Shown here in pieces: positions 35,161-43,350 of a stretch of 64,000 nt of DNA. This stretch comes from an uncultured Muribaculaceae bacterium. GTDB taxonomy: Bacteria; Bacteroidota; Bacteroidia; Bacteroidales; Muribaculaceae. The notes under the pieces were generated by a model. That model was not told the DNA's origin and made no database searches. It saw only the letters and a list, made by a program, of their open reading frames with translations. Every line of letters begins with the position of its first letter. Position 1 is the first letter of the stretch. Where the stretch lies: positions 1 to 64,000 of the forward strand of contig CAJTRT010000008.1 of the NCBI GenBank assembly GCA_910579105.1, given 5' to 3'. Both the position numbers and the translations under genes were made by a program.

Positions 35161-36630
35161 ATGAAAAATATAGCTAAAAAATGGTTCGGCCTCGCGGCGC
35201 TCGCCTTAGGCTTCGCCATGACCGGCTGCTCCGACTTCGAGCCTACCGGACTGCCAGAAGAGGTTCCGTCGCTGGCGAAAGTCAGCAACCTGACGGCCAC
35301 GGTCTCCGGCCACGACATCGACCTGACCTGGACGCTTCCAAACGCCTCCGGCATCGAGGGGCTGGTACTCACACACAACGCCGCGGCGGCGTCGGCCATC
35401 GAGCTTCCCGCCGACGCGACATCCTACACCATCGTAGGGCAACCATTCGAAGAAGAACACCTCTACACCGTGAAGGTGAAATATGACGGCGGATATGTAT
35501 CCGAAGGTGTCTCCGTTACGGCCGTCCTCCCGCATGAGGACCTGGCCGACGTCACCGACCTCACGGCTTCCGTCTCCGGCCGCACCGTCACCCTGGCCTG
35601 GACGCTCCCCGCGGCCGACGGCATCACCGGCGTGACGGTGGTACGCGGCGACAACGGCGAGGAAACCCGCCTGGCCGCCGACGCGACCGGCTGTGTGCTC
35701 GAGAAGCAGCCCGTCGACACCAAGGTAACCTATACCGTGAAGGTTGTCTACGACACCCACTACGCGTCGGAAGGCACTTCTGTCGAGGCCACCATCCCCT
35801 ACATCCAGACCAAGATGGCCTTCCTGCTGCTGGCCTCCTCCCCCGCCGACCTGCCCGACGACGACGAACGCGCCGCCGCGGCATGGTTCGCAGCCCAGGA
35901 AAACGCCGAGCTTATACAGGCTTCGCAGCTCGCGGCCCTCGACGCCGACATCTATCCCGTACTCTGGATCATGGTCGACCGCGTGGGCACACCCGTCGGA
36001 TGGAAGAACCTTCCCTCGGCCATAACCTCCGACGACGCGATCGACGCCCTCAAACGCTACTCGGCAAACGGCGGCTCGCTCTACCTCTCAAACATGGCCA
36101 CGCAGCTCACCGTGCCCCTGGGATTCGTGCCCGACAATATGGCGCCGACCGTCTACGGCAACGGCGACGGCGGCAGCGGCGACGACGTCTGGACGATCAA
36201 CGCGTACCTCGGATGGGACTTCCGCGACGGCTCAGACCAGGGCTTCTACGACCGCACCTCCCACGCGATTTTCAAAGACCTGGAATTTGCCGACCCCAAC
36301 AACTACGGCTACCAGAGCCTGCCTCTGATCGGCCCGGGCCAGCGCGAGGATCACAACTGCCTCTGGGATTGCAACATCTACGGCAAGGGGAACTCCGCCG
36401 ACGTGATACGCAACTTCGAGGTCACAACCAACTCGCTCGTGCTCGCCACCTGGGGACACGTCCGCGACCACTGTGTGGCCGGACTGGTAGAGTTCTACTC
36501 CAACGCCGACCACGGCAAGTGCGTGGCCAACGGCTTCGCCGCCTACGAATGGAACCAGAACTCGGGCGCCAACCCCTACCAGCACAACATCGAGCAGCTG
36601 ACATCCAACATCCTCAACTACTTGAAATAA
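35161..36630 (+). CDS. Surface lipoprotein: two Fn3-like domains plus DUF4960-like domain
   Basis: 489 residues with lipobox TGC (Cys 23). Residues 40-125 and 127-215 are two similar Ig/Fn3-like repeats (VSNLTATVSGHDIDLTWTLP and VTDLTASVSGRTVTLAWTLP). From about 220 a domain follows that is shared with the next gene: LYLSNMATQL, DVWTIN, REDHNCLWD, WGHVRDH and ANGFAAYEW. The position after SusD is that of the surface glycan-binding protein of fructan loci (BT1761 position). The shared domain looks like DUF4960, whose conserved His, Asp and Cys suggest more than simple binding. The domain name is from memory. Confidence 0.75.
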   Translation: MKNIAKKWFGLAALALGFAMTGCSDFEPTGLPEEVPSLAKVSNLTATVSGHDIDLTWTLPNASGIEGLVLTHNAAAASAIELPADATSYTIVGQPFEEEHLYTVKVKYDGGYVSEGVSVTAVLPHEDLADVTDLTASVSGRTVTLAWTLPAADGITGVTVVRGDNGEETRLAADATGCVLEKQPVDTKVTYTVKVVYDTHYASEGTSVEATIPYIQTKMAFLLLASSPADLPDDDERAAAAWFAAQENAELIQASQLAALDADIYPVLWIMVDRVGTPVGWKNLPSAITSDDAIDALKRYSANGGSLYLSNMATQLTVPLGFVPDNMAPTVYGNGDGGSGDDVWTINAYLGWDFRDGSDQGFYDRTSHAIFKDLEFADPNNYGYQSLPLIGPGQREDHNCLWDCNIYGKGNSADVIRNFEVTTNSLVLATWGHVRDHCVAGLVEFYSNADHGKCVANGFAAYEWNQNSGANPYQHNIEQLTSNILNYLK

Positions 36631-36652
36631 GGAAATCCACACACCATACCCA

Positions 36653-36691
36653 AGCCGGGCGGCGACCGCGTCTGCCTGCCGCCGCCCGGCT
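36653..36691 (+). terminator. GC-rich hairpin between the two DUF4960 genes
   Basis: A 12-bp stem (36653-36664 with 36680-36691) around a 15-nt loop and no T-run directly after. It may reduce read-through or stabilise the susC-susD-SGBP message. TATCTTTT at 36717 could restart transcription for the next two genes. Confidence 0.55.
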
Positions 36692-36757
36692 CTCACAACC
36701 AACATCAATAGCGGACTATCTTTTTTTGACAACCAGTCAGACAAAAAACATTTACTT

Positions 36758-37870
36758 ATGAACAAATTAATACTCTCCTCGATCGCCGCCCTCGCGATGG
36801 CCTCCCCAGCAGCCGTATCGGCCAATCCGCGCACAGCCATCCTCATCGGCTATCCCGACGCCGCCAGCATCGACAACTTCCAGGAAGCAGCCGCCGTGCA
36901 GCTCTTCAAGGAACTGAACTCCGACGGCACCGTGATCGCGGCCGGCGAGACATCGAAAATCACAGCCGACAACCTCGACTGCGTCTGGATCCACATCGAC
37001 CGCGTAGGGGCCGGCAAAGGAAACCTCCCCGCCGAGTTCTCAAACGAGGCCACCATCACTGCCCTGAAACAATTCGTCACCGACGGCGGCTGCCTCTACC
37101 TCTCGAAGCAGGCAACACAGCTCCTCACCAAAATCGGACGCGTCGACCCCAAGTTCGAGGTAAACATCTATGGCGACGGAGAAGGCGGCAAGGGCACAGA
37201 CGTGTGGACCGTCAACGCCCAGATCGGCTATTGGTTCGTGCAGGAGCAGGATTCTGAAACCAAGGAACACTACGATCCCGAACAGTTCTACGACCACCGC
37301 GACCACCCCATCTACAAGGATCTGGCCACTAACGGCGACTTCGCCTGCGAGACATTCGGCCTGCTCGGTACCGCCGACGGCACCGAGATGCACCGCGAGG
37401 ACCACAACTGCATGTGGGACTTCAACGCATACCAGTACACCTCCGAAGGCAAGAACACCGTCGAGAAGTTCCAGAACGAAAACAACGCCGTAGTGCTCGG
37501 CGCGTGGGGCCACGTCATTGACCACGCCTGCGCCGGAATCATCGAATTCCTCCCCCGCGAACTCTCCCGTGCCGAAGGCGTGGCCGAGCCTGGACGCATT
37601 ATCGCCAACGGCCTCGCAGCCTATGAGCTTTCGCCCCGCAGCGGCAAGAACGGCAGTGCCGAAAACATCAAGAAGCTGACCGCCAACACCATCAACTACC
37701 TCGCGGCGCAGGCTGCCACCACCGCCGTTGAGGAAGTGGCCGGCGAAAACGCCGACGCGCCACGCGAATACTTCAACCTGCAAGGTCTCCAAGTCAATGC
37801 CGAAGCCCTCACCCCCGGCATCTACGTCGTGCGCCAGGGCGCCAAGACCTCGAAAGTCGTTATTAGATAA
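36758..37870 (+). CDS. Secreted DUF4960-like protein with LQG-type C-terminal tail
   Basis: 370 residues with a type I signal peptide (MNKLILSSIAALAMASPAAVSA). The mature part is a single copy of the domain seen at the C-terminus of the upstream lipoprotein: LYLSKQATQLL, YDHRDHPIYKDL, REDHNCMWD, WGHVIDH, ANGLAAYEL. The invariant His/Asp/Cys residues are shared by the two. The C-terminus YFNLQGLQVN...PGIYVVRQG...KVVIR is the tail seen on three other secreted proteins of this window. It lies 2 bp before the second GH32, so the two are coupled. Function unknown; a ThuA-like fold is possible. Confidence 0.7.
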   Translation: MNKLILSSIAALAMASPAAVSANPRTAILIGYPDAASIDNFQEAAAVQLFKELNSDGTVIAAGETSKITADNLDCVWIHIDRVGAGKGNLPAEFSNEATITALKQFVTDGGCLYLSKQATQLLTKIGRVDPKFEVNIYGDGEGGKGTDVWTVNAQIGYWFVQEQDSETKEHYDPEQFYDHRDHPIYKDLATNGDFACETFGLLGTADGTEMHREDHNCMWDFNAYQYTSEGKNTVEKFQNENNAVVLGAWGHVIDHACAGIIEFLPRELSRAEGVAEPGRIIANGLAAYELSPRSGKNGSAENIKKLTANTINYLAAQAATTAVEEVAGENADAPREYFNLQGLQVNAEALTPGIYVVRQGAKTSKVVIR

Positions 37871-37872
37871 GC

Positions 37873-40236
37873 ATGAAAAAAATCAGCAAACTCATCGCCG
37901 CGGCCTCGCTGGCGGCAGTCGCACAGACTGCCGCGGCGGGGCTCGTGGCCCATTTCCCCATGGACGTGCGCTCGGGGCAGATCGTCGAGAGTGTCAGCGG
38001 CGAACGCTTCGCCGTGCAGGGCCACTTCTCCCCCGAAAACGTCCCGGGAGCCGTCGGTCAGGCGCTCCGCTTCGACGGCTACACCAGCCATATAGAAGCC
38101 TCGCTGGGAAGCATACTCCCCGAAGGGTGCAAGCGGATGACGGTCGCGATGTGGGTGGCCACCCCGAGCTACCCCATAATACAGATAGACACCGACACCA
38201 GCGAGAAGACCCCCATCGCGACCTGTATAAACGAGGCCGACAAGACCGGCTTCGGATTCTACATCGGCTTCAACGGCAAATACTCGTTCCGCACCTATGT
38301 CGGAGGATGGCCGCTGAACATCGACGTTGACACCCCGCTGCCCACATACCGGTGGAACTGCCTGACGGCGGTCATCGACTGCGAGGCCCGCTCTGCCAAG
38401 CTCTACAACAACGGGGTGGAGGTCGGTTCGGGCCGCGCCAACGGCACCCTGGCCATGACCCGCTCCAATTTCTATATGGGCCAGGGCACGGAGTCGCGTA
38501 TGAGCGGCCCCTTCGAGCTTATGTCGTTCAACGGGCTGATCGACGACATCTCCGTATGGGACGAAGCCATAGACCCCGCGACCATACAGAGCTGGAAGCC
38601 GGAGAACGCCCCCGACCTCGACATTCCAGCCTCGCGCTTCGCGGGGCAGCTCCTGCGTCCCCGGTTCCACGGGATGCCCGCCGCCGGATGGACCAACGAG
38701 TGCCACGGGATGGTATATTCCGCCGGACGCTACCACCTCTTCTTCCAGAAGAACGCCGACGGCCCTTATATGGCGCGCCTCCACTGGGGTCATATTTCCA
38801 GCGAGAACCTCTACGACTGGCGCGAGGAGAAAATAGCCCTCGCCCCCGGCGACCCCTACGACATAAAGGGGTGCTGGAGCGGGTGCGTGTTCACCGACGA
38901 CGTGATAACCGGCGGCCGGCCCAACATTCTCTATACCGCCGTGGACTACGGCAAGGCCTCGATCGCCCAGGCCGCGCCGGCCTCGGCGGCACTCAACGAC
39001 TGGACGAAATCAGACAAGAACCCGATTATCTCCGGCCGGCCCGGCGGACTTTCCGATGATTTCCGCGACCCTTACTTCTTCCGCTCCGGCGACAATGCCT
39101 ATATCATCGTCGGCTCGTCGAAAAACGGAATCGGGACCACCACGCTCCACCGCTACTCACCCGCAAGCGGGTCGTGGAGCAACAGCGGCGACCTGTTCTT
39201 CACCGGCTCCAACGCGGCGTCAGACGGTGTGTTCTGGGAGATGCCGAACATCACCGAGATGCCCGATGGCCGCTGGCTCTTCACCGCCACCCCTCTGGGA
39301 ACCTCGCAAGGTGTGCGCACTCTCTACTGGACAGGCTCGATAGCCGCCGACGGCACTTTCCTGCCCGCGTCGGCGACCCCGAAACTGGTAGAGATGACCT
39401 CGCGCGACGGCTTCGGCCTCCTCTCACCCACGATTTACCGCCACGACGGCAAGACAATCGCCCTTGGAATCGTGCCCGACAAGCTGTCGTCAAACTCCAA
39501 CTGGGACCTTGGCTGGGCACATTGCTACTCACTGCCCCGCGAATGGTCGCTGGCTGCCGACGGCTCACTGACGCAGAAGCCCTACGAAGGCCTCACCGGC
39601 CTGCGCGGCCAGGTCGCTTTCGCCCGCAATGGGTTCGACCTTGCCGGCGCCGTCGACCTGTCGCCAGTGAAGGGGCGCGAGGTGGAAATCCTCGGCTCTT
39701 TCAAAATAGGGATGAACCCGTTCGGATTCAAGATTTTCAAAAATTCCACCGCCGAAGCTGCCATCACCTACAACCCCACCGCGGGCGAGCTGGTGGCCGA
39801 TTTCAGCGCCCTACACCGCCTGGTCAACGACGGCGGAGCCTACGACGGCATCTACCGCTGCCCGCTCCCGACGCGTCCGGCACTCGGAAGCACGCTGAAG
39901 CTCAACGTGTTCATCGACCACTCGATCGTTGACATCTTCATCAACGACACCTGGGCGACATCGATACGAGTGTTCCCGACCGACGCCGATGCCAATGGGA
40001 TAGAAGCGTTCTCCGACGGAACTACGCAGGTCTACGACCTCAACGCCTGGGTGCTCACTCCCGCTGGCGCGGCTGGAATCACCGGCGTCACCGCCGACCA
40101 TCCCGAGATTTCGCTGACCGACGTGTACAACCTGCAAGGCTCGCTGGTAAAAGCCGGCGTTCCTGCCGACCGCGCGACCGACGGCCTACCGGCCGGCATC
40201 TACGTGGCCTCGGGCCGCAAGTTCGTTGTCAGATAA
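37873..40236 (+). CDS. GH32 fructanase with N-terminal LamG-like domain and variant active site
   Basis: 787 residues with a signal peptide. Residues 22-240 form a concanavalin/LamG-like domain (GLVAHFPMD, FDGYTSHIEASLG). The GH32 domain follows. The nucleophile motif normally WMNDPNG reads WTNECHG, with Glu 276 where Asp is usual. The transition-state Asp 399 (FRDP) and acid/base Glu 456 (WEMP) are kept. The C-terminal beta-sandwich ends in a VYNLQG...AGIYV...KFVVR tail. It is probably a secreted or surface fructan-degrading enzyme working with SusC/SusD; endo or exo action and activity with Glu at the nucleophile are not known. Confidence 0.85.
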   Translation: MKKISKLIAAASLAAVAQTAAAGLVAHFPMDVRSGQIVESVSGERFAVQGHFSPENVPGAVGQALRFDGYTSHIEASLGSILPEGCKRMTVAMWVATPSYPIIQIDTDTSEKTPIATCINEADKTGFGFYIGFNGKYSFRTYVGGWPLNIDVDTPLPTYRWNCLTAVIDCEARSAKLYNNGVEVGSGRANGTLAMTRSNFYMGQGTESRMSGPFELMSFNGLIDDISVWDEAIDPATIQSWKPENAPDLDIPASRFAGQLLRPRFHGMPAAGWTNECHGMVYSAGRYHLFFQKNADGPYMARLHWGHISSENLYDWREEKIALAPGDPYDIKGCWSGCVFTDDVITGGRPNILYTAVDYGKASIAQAAPASAALNDWTKSDKNPIISGRPGGLSDDFRDPYFFRSGDNAYIIVGSSKNGIGTTTLHRYSPASGSWSNSGDLFFTGSNAASDGVFWEMPNITEMPDGRWLFTATPLGTSQGVRTLYWTGSIAADGTFLPASATPKLVEMTSRDGFGLLSPTIYRHDGKTIALGIVPDKLSSNSNWDLGWAHCYSLPREWSLAADGSLTQKPYEGLTGLRGQVAFARNGFDLAGAVDLSPVKGREVEILGSFKIGMNPFGFKIFKNSTAEAAITYNPTAGELVADFSALHRLVNDGGAYDGIYRCPLPTRPALGSTLKLNVFIDHSIVDIFINDTWATSIRVFPTDADANGIEAFSDGTTQVYDLNAWVLTPAGAAGITGVTADHPEISLTDVYNLQGSLVKAGVPADRATDGLPAGIYVASGRKFVVR

Positions 40237-40307
40237 ACACAAATCTCCCGCACAACACGCTTCGCGAGAAGCCGGCAAATAATTTTATTAGGTAAGGAAG
40301 ATTGCGA

Positions 40308-40334
40308 AGGGTGGGCGCCAATGGCGCCCACCCT
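40308..40334. terminator. Bidirectional hairpin between fructan locus and hepT
   Basis: A 13-bp stem (40308-40320 with 40322-40334) with almost no loop, in the 127-bp gap between the second GH32 and the convergent hepT gene. Downstream on the plus strand GTTTTAAAAT follows after a few bases. It probably serves both transcripts. Confidence 0.7.
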
Positions 40335-40363
40335 CACTATGTTTTAAAATATAATAACCTATA

Positions 40364-40705
40364 TCAGGGCTCACTCAACAGCGCTTCGACTTCCTGTTTA
40401 AGCAACGGCATGTGGTTGACCACAATACCCCAAAGTATATCAGGCTTCAATGAATCGTAAGCGTGAATCACGAAATTCCGCGTGTCAACCACCTTCCTGG
40501 CAGCGGTAATCGGTATATCCGGGTTAATCTTCAATACCTGGTTCATCGCTTCACCCATAATTTCCATATTACGTTCCACACCTCTCCTGAACAAGGTGTC
40601 GTTGCAGAATGTGGAATACTCCTTTGGGCGGTCTTCTAGAAAAGATTCTATTTCTAAAATCGAAGACAGAATATCTGACAGATATTTTCCGAGTTTTCTA
40701 TCCAT
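40364..40705 (-). CDS. hepT: HepT-like ribonuclease toxin
   Basis: 113 residues from the ATG at 40705 (MDRKLGKYLSDI); the more upstream in-frame start lies inside mntA. It is all-helical, with the RxxxxH motif RNFVIH that marks HEPN ribonucleases, followed by AYDSL. HepT toxins cleave RNA, or are held inactive when the partner MntA adds AMP to a tyrosine near the active site; a Tyr follows the motif here. It overlaps mntA by 8 bp. Codon use is more AT-rich than neighbouring genes, suggesting transfer. Confidence 0.88.
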   Translation of the reverse strand: MDRKLGKYLSDILSSILEIESFLEDRPKEYSTFCNDTLFRRGVERNMEIMGEAMNQVLKINPDIPITAARKVVDTRNFVIHAYDSLKPDILWGIVVNHMPLLKQEVEALLSEP

Positions 40706-41000
40706 AAATGAGGCATTTAGTTTCGTCAAGCTCTTCCTTGAAATACCTGTTTTTGACGCAGGACTCATCTACAAGATCCACATCTCGCCCAAACAACATA
40801 CTTAGAGCGTGATGAAAATCAAAATAATTGTCAGCATAAGTGTCATAGTTGACTTCCGAATTGAAGTCCACAAGCACATCTACATCACTCTGTTCATTAA
40901 ACCGAGGAGTAAGGATTGAACCGAACACATATAGCTTGCGCACCTTGTGCTTCCTACACAAGGCATACAATTTCTGCAAATTATCGTTAATCAACCGCAT
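40698..41000 (-). CDS. mntA: MntA-like nucleotidyltransferase antitoxin
   Basis: 100 residues from the ATG at 41000. A GTG at 41024 overlaps the predicted -7 element and is a worse start. The minimal nucleotidyltransferase motif GS-x10-DxD is exact (FGSILTPRFNEQSDVDVLVDF, shortened here). Such proteins AMPylate the partner HepT and thereby neutralise it. The antitoxin comes first and the toxin second, with an 8-bp overlap, the normal order for this pair. It lies between the fructan locus and gmd in a distinctly AT-richer patch. Confidence 0.88.
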   Translation of the reverse strand: MRLINDNLQKLYALCRKHKVRKLYVFGSILTPRFNEQSDVDVLVDFNSEVNYDTYADNYFDFHHALSMLFGRDVDLVDESCVKNRYFKEELDETKCLIYG

Positions 41001-41023
41001 ATCTGTCTCCAATGTTCCAATCA

Positions 41024-41031
41024 CAAAGTTA
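41024..41031 (-). promoter_or_regulatory. -7 element of mntA-hepT
   Basis: TAACTTTG on the minus strand matches TAnnTTTG. It ends 23 nt before the ATG at 41000, which supports that start. The -33 region has TTG at a spacing slightly longer than usual. Confidence 0.5.
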
Positions 41032-41166
41032 ATGATTTAAATCGTATAAATGTTCAATCACTCAGGAAAAATCCAAAACAGGCAAATTTCACCTGCCGAA
41101 TTAACCTGCGGACAAAGCCGAAATGGGATTTTCGGCGAAAGGTGAGGCGGAAACGGGAAAAATGCG

Positions 41167-41174
41167 TAATTTCG
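41167..41174 (+). promoter_or_regulatory. Possible -7 element of gmd operon
   Basis: TAATTTCG followed by CGGG, the variant seen at other genes here, 120 nt before the gmd ATG. The long leader carries two copies of AGTACTTTATATC (41188-41200 and 41205-41217), 17 bp apart. Confidence 0.4.
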
Positions 41175-41187
41175 CGGGCAAACAATA

Positions 41188-41217
41188 AGTACTTTATATC
41201 CCCGAGTACTTTATATC
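41188..41217 (+). repeat. Two direct 13-bp repeats in the gmd leader
   Basis: AGTACTTTATATC at 41188-41200 and 41205-41217, period 17. They lie between the predicted promoter and gmd and could be a binding site or part of the leader RNA. Nothing else distinguishes them. Confidence 0.5.
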
Positions 41218-41294
41218 TCCGGAAGCGGCAGAGACTGTCGCGGCGGGAGGCTGTATTTCCGTCAAACACAAATTTCTAATATAAAAAAGTTGTT

Positions 41295-42386
41295 ATGAAA
41301 ACCGCATTGATCACCGGCATCACCGGCCAGGACGGTTCCTATCTCGCAGAGTTCCTCCTCGAAAAGGGGTATGACGTCCACGGCACCATACGTCGCTCTT
41401 CCGTCGACTTCCGCGAGCGCATCGCGCATCTCGAAGGCCACCCGAGGTTCCATCTCCACTACGCCGACCTTGGCGACTCGATGTCGATCATGCAGGTTGT
41501 CACAAAAGTGCGCCCCGACGAAATATACAACCTGGCCGCCCAAAGCCATGTGCAGGTGTCGTTCGACTCGCCGGAATTCACCGCCGACGTTGACGCGACC
41601 GGCGTGCTGCGCATCCTCGAGGCCGTGCGCCTCTGCGGGCTCGCCGACACATGCCGCATCTACCAGGCATCGACCTCCGAGCTTTACGGCAAGGTGGAGG
41701 AGGTTCCACAGAACGAGAACACCCCGTTCCACCCTTACAGCCCGTACGCGGTGGCCAAACTCTACGGTTTCTGGATCATAAAGGAATACCGCGAAGCCTA
41801 CAACATGTTCTGCTGCTCGGGAATCCTGTTCAACCACGAGTCGGAGCGCCGGGGCGAGACTTTCGTCACCCGCAAGATCACCCTCGCCGCGGCCCGCATC
41901 GCCCAGGGGAAGCAGGACAAGCTCTATCTCGGCAACCTGTCGTCGCTCCGCGACTGGGGCTATGCCAAGGACTATGTGGAGTGCATGTGGCTGATACTGC
42001 AAAACGACAAGCCCGAGGACTTCGTGATCGCCACCGGCGAGCAGCACTCCGTGCGCGAGTTCTGCGAGCTGGCCTTCCGCCGCGCCGGAATCGAGCTGCG
42101 CTGGGAGGGTGAGAACGAGAACGAGAAGGGCATTGACAAGGCCACGGGAAAGGTTCTCGTGGAGGTGTCGCCCGACTTCTACCGCCCCACCGACGTGGTG
42201 AACCTCTGGGGCGACCCGTCGAAAGCCAAGGCAAAACTCGGCTGGGATCCGTCGAAGAAAACCTCGTTCGAGCAGCTCGTGAACCTGATGGTTGACGCGG
42301 ATATGGCGAAAGTCGCCGTCGAGCGCGCCGGGGAACACGTACGCACCAACCTCGCCGAATACCTCGAAAAAGGGATAGTGAAATGA
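41295..42386 (+). CDS. gmd: GDP-mannose 4,6-dehydratase
   Basis: 363 residues of the short-chain dehydrogenase/reductase fold. [16 protein letters not shown] is the NADP-binding loop; the catalytic Ser/Thr lie in STSELYG, and the Tyr-x3-Lys pair in YAVAKLYG. The C-terminal [21 protein letters not shown] is typical of Gmd. It converts GDP-mannose to GDP-4-keto-6-deoxymannose in the cytoplasm. The next gene overlaps by 4 bp and performs the next step, so this is the committed enzyme for GDP-fucose. Confidence 0.97.
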   Translation: MKTALITGITGQDGSYLAEFLLEKGYDVHGTIRRSSVDFRERIAHLEGHPRFHLHYADLGDSMSIMQVVTKVRPDEIYNLAAQSHVQVSFDSPEFTADVDATGVLRILEAVRLCGLADTCRIYQASTSELYGKVEEVPQNENTPFHPYSPYAVAKLYGFWIIKEYREAYNMFCCSGILFNHESERRGETFVTRKITLAAARIAQGKQDKLYLGNLSSLRDWGYAKDYVECMWLILQNDKPEDFVIATGEQHSVREFCELAFRRAGIELRWEGENENEKGIDKATGKVLVEVSPDFYRPTDVVNLWGDPSKAKAKLGWDPSKKTSFEQLVNLMVDADMAKVAVERAGEHVRTNLAEYLEKGIVK

Positions 42387-43327
42387 TGCTGAAAGACTCC
42401 AAGATATACGTGGCCGGCCACCGGGGCATGGTCGGCTCGGCAATCGTGCGCGAACTGCGCCGGCAGGGCTACGAAAACATCGTGACGCGCACACACCGCG
42501 AGCTCGACCTCACCGACCAGCAGGCCGTCAACGGGTTCTTCGCCGCGGAAAGGCCTGAATATGTGTTCCTCGCCGCGGCCAAGGTCGGAGGGATCGCCGC
42601 CAACTCGGCGGCGCTGGCCGACTTCATGTATGAGAACATGATGCTGGAAATGAACGTGATCCACGCGGCGTGGAAAAACGGATGCCGCAAGCTGGAATTT
42701 CTCGGATCGTCGTGCATATACCCCCGCATGGCACCTCAGCCCATGCCGGAATCGTGCCTGCTCACCTCCGAGCTGGAAAAGACCAACGAGGCTTACGCCC
42801 TGGCGAAAATTTCCGGTCTGAAATACTGCGAGTTTCTCAACCGCCAGTACGGCACGGACTACATATCCGTGATGCCCACCAACCTCTACGGACCCAACGA
42901 CAACTACCACCCGGAACACTCCCACGTGCTCCCGGCGCTGATACGCCGCTTCCATGAGGCGAAAGTCGGCGGCGAGCCTTCGGTGACCTGCTGGGGCGAC
43001 GGCTCTCCCCTCCGCGAGTTCCTTTACGTCGACGACCTGGCGAACCTCTGCGTGTTCCTGATGAACAACTACTCGGGCAACGAGACCGTCAATGCCGGCA
43101 CAGGCAAGGAGCTGACCATCAAGGAACTCGCCGAACTGGTAGCCCGGACCGTCGGCTACCAGGGTGAAATCCTGTGGGACGCCACCCGCCCCAACGGCAC
43201 ACCCCGCAAACTCCTCGACGTGAGCAAGGCGAAAGCCCTCGGCTGGACTTACTCCACGGAGCTGCCCGACGGCATACGTCTGAGCTACGACGACTTCCTC
43301 AACAACCCTATGCGCGCCGAGCGCTAA
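42383..43327 (+). CDS. fcl: GDP-L-fucose synthase
   Basis: 314 residues. [14 protein letters not shown] binds NADPH. The catalytic set Ser/Cys in SSCIYP and Tyr-x3-Lys in NEAYALAK carries out epimerisation and reduction of GDP-4-keto-6-deoxymannose to GDP-L-fucose. The late motif [11 protein letters not shown] and [11 protein letters not shown] are family-specific. ATGA overlap with gmd indicates coupled translation. The product feeds capsule, O-antigen or protein fucosylation. Confidence 0.97.
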   Translation: MMLKDSKIYVAGHRGMVGSAIVRELRRQGYENIVTRTHRELDLTDQQAVNGFFAAERPEYVFLAAAKVGGIAANSAALADFMYENMMLEMNVIHAAWKNGCRKLEFLGSSCIYPRMAPQPMPESCLLTSELEKTNEAYALAKISGLKYCEFLNRQYGTDYISVMPTNLYGPNDNYHPEHSHVLPALIRRFHEAKVGGEPSVTCWGDGSPLREFLYVDDLANLCVFLMNNYSGNETVNAGTGKELTIKELAELVARTVGYQGEILWDATRPNGTPRKLLDVSKAKALGWTYSTELPDGIRLSYDDFLNNPMRAER

Positions 43328-43350
43328 ACGGCACTAAGCCCGACACAGCT

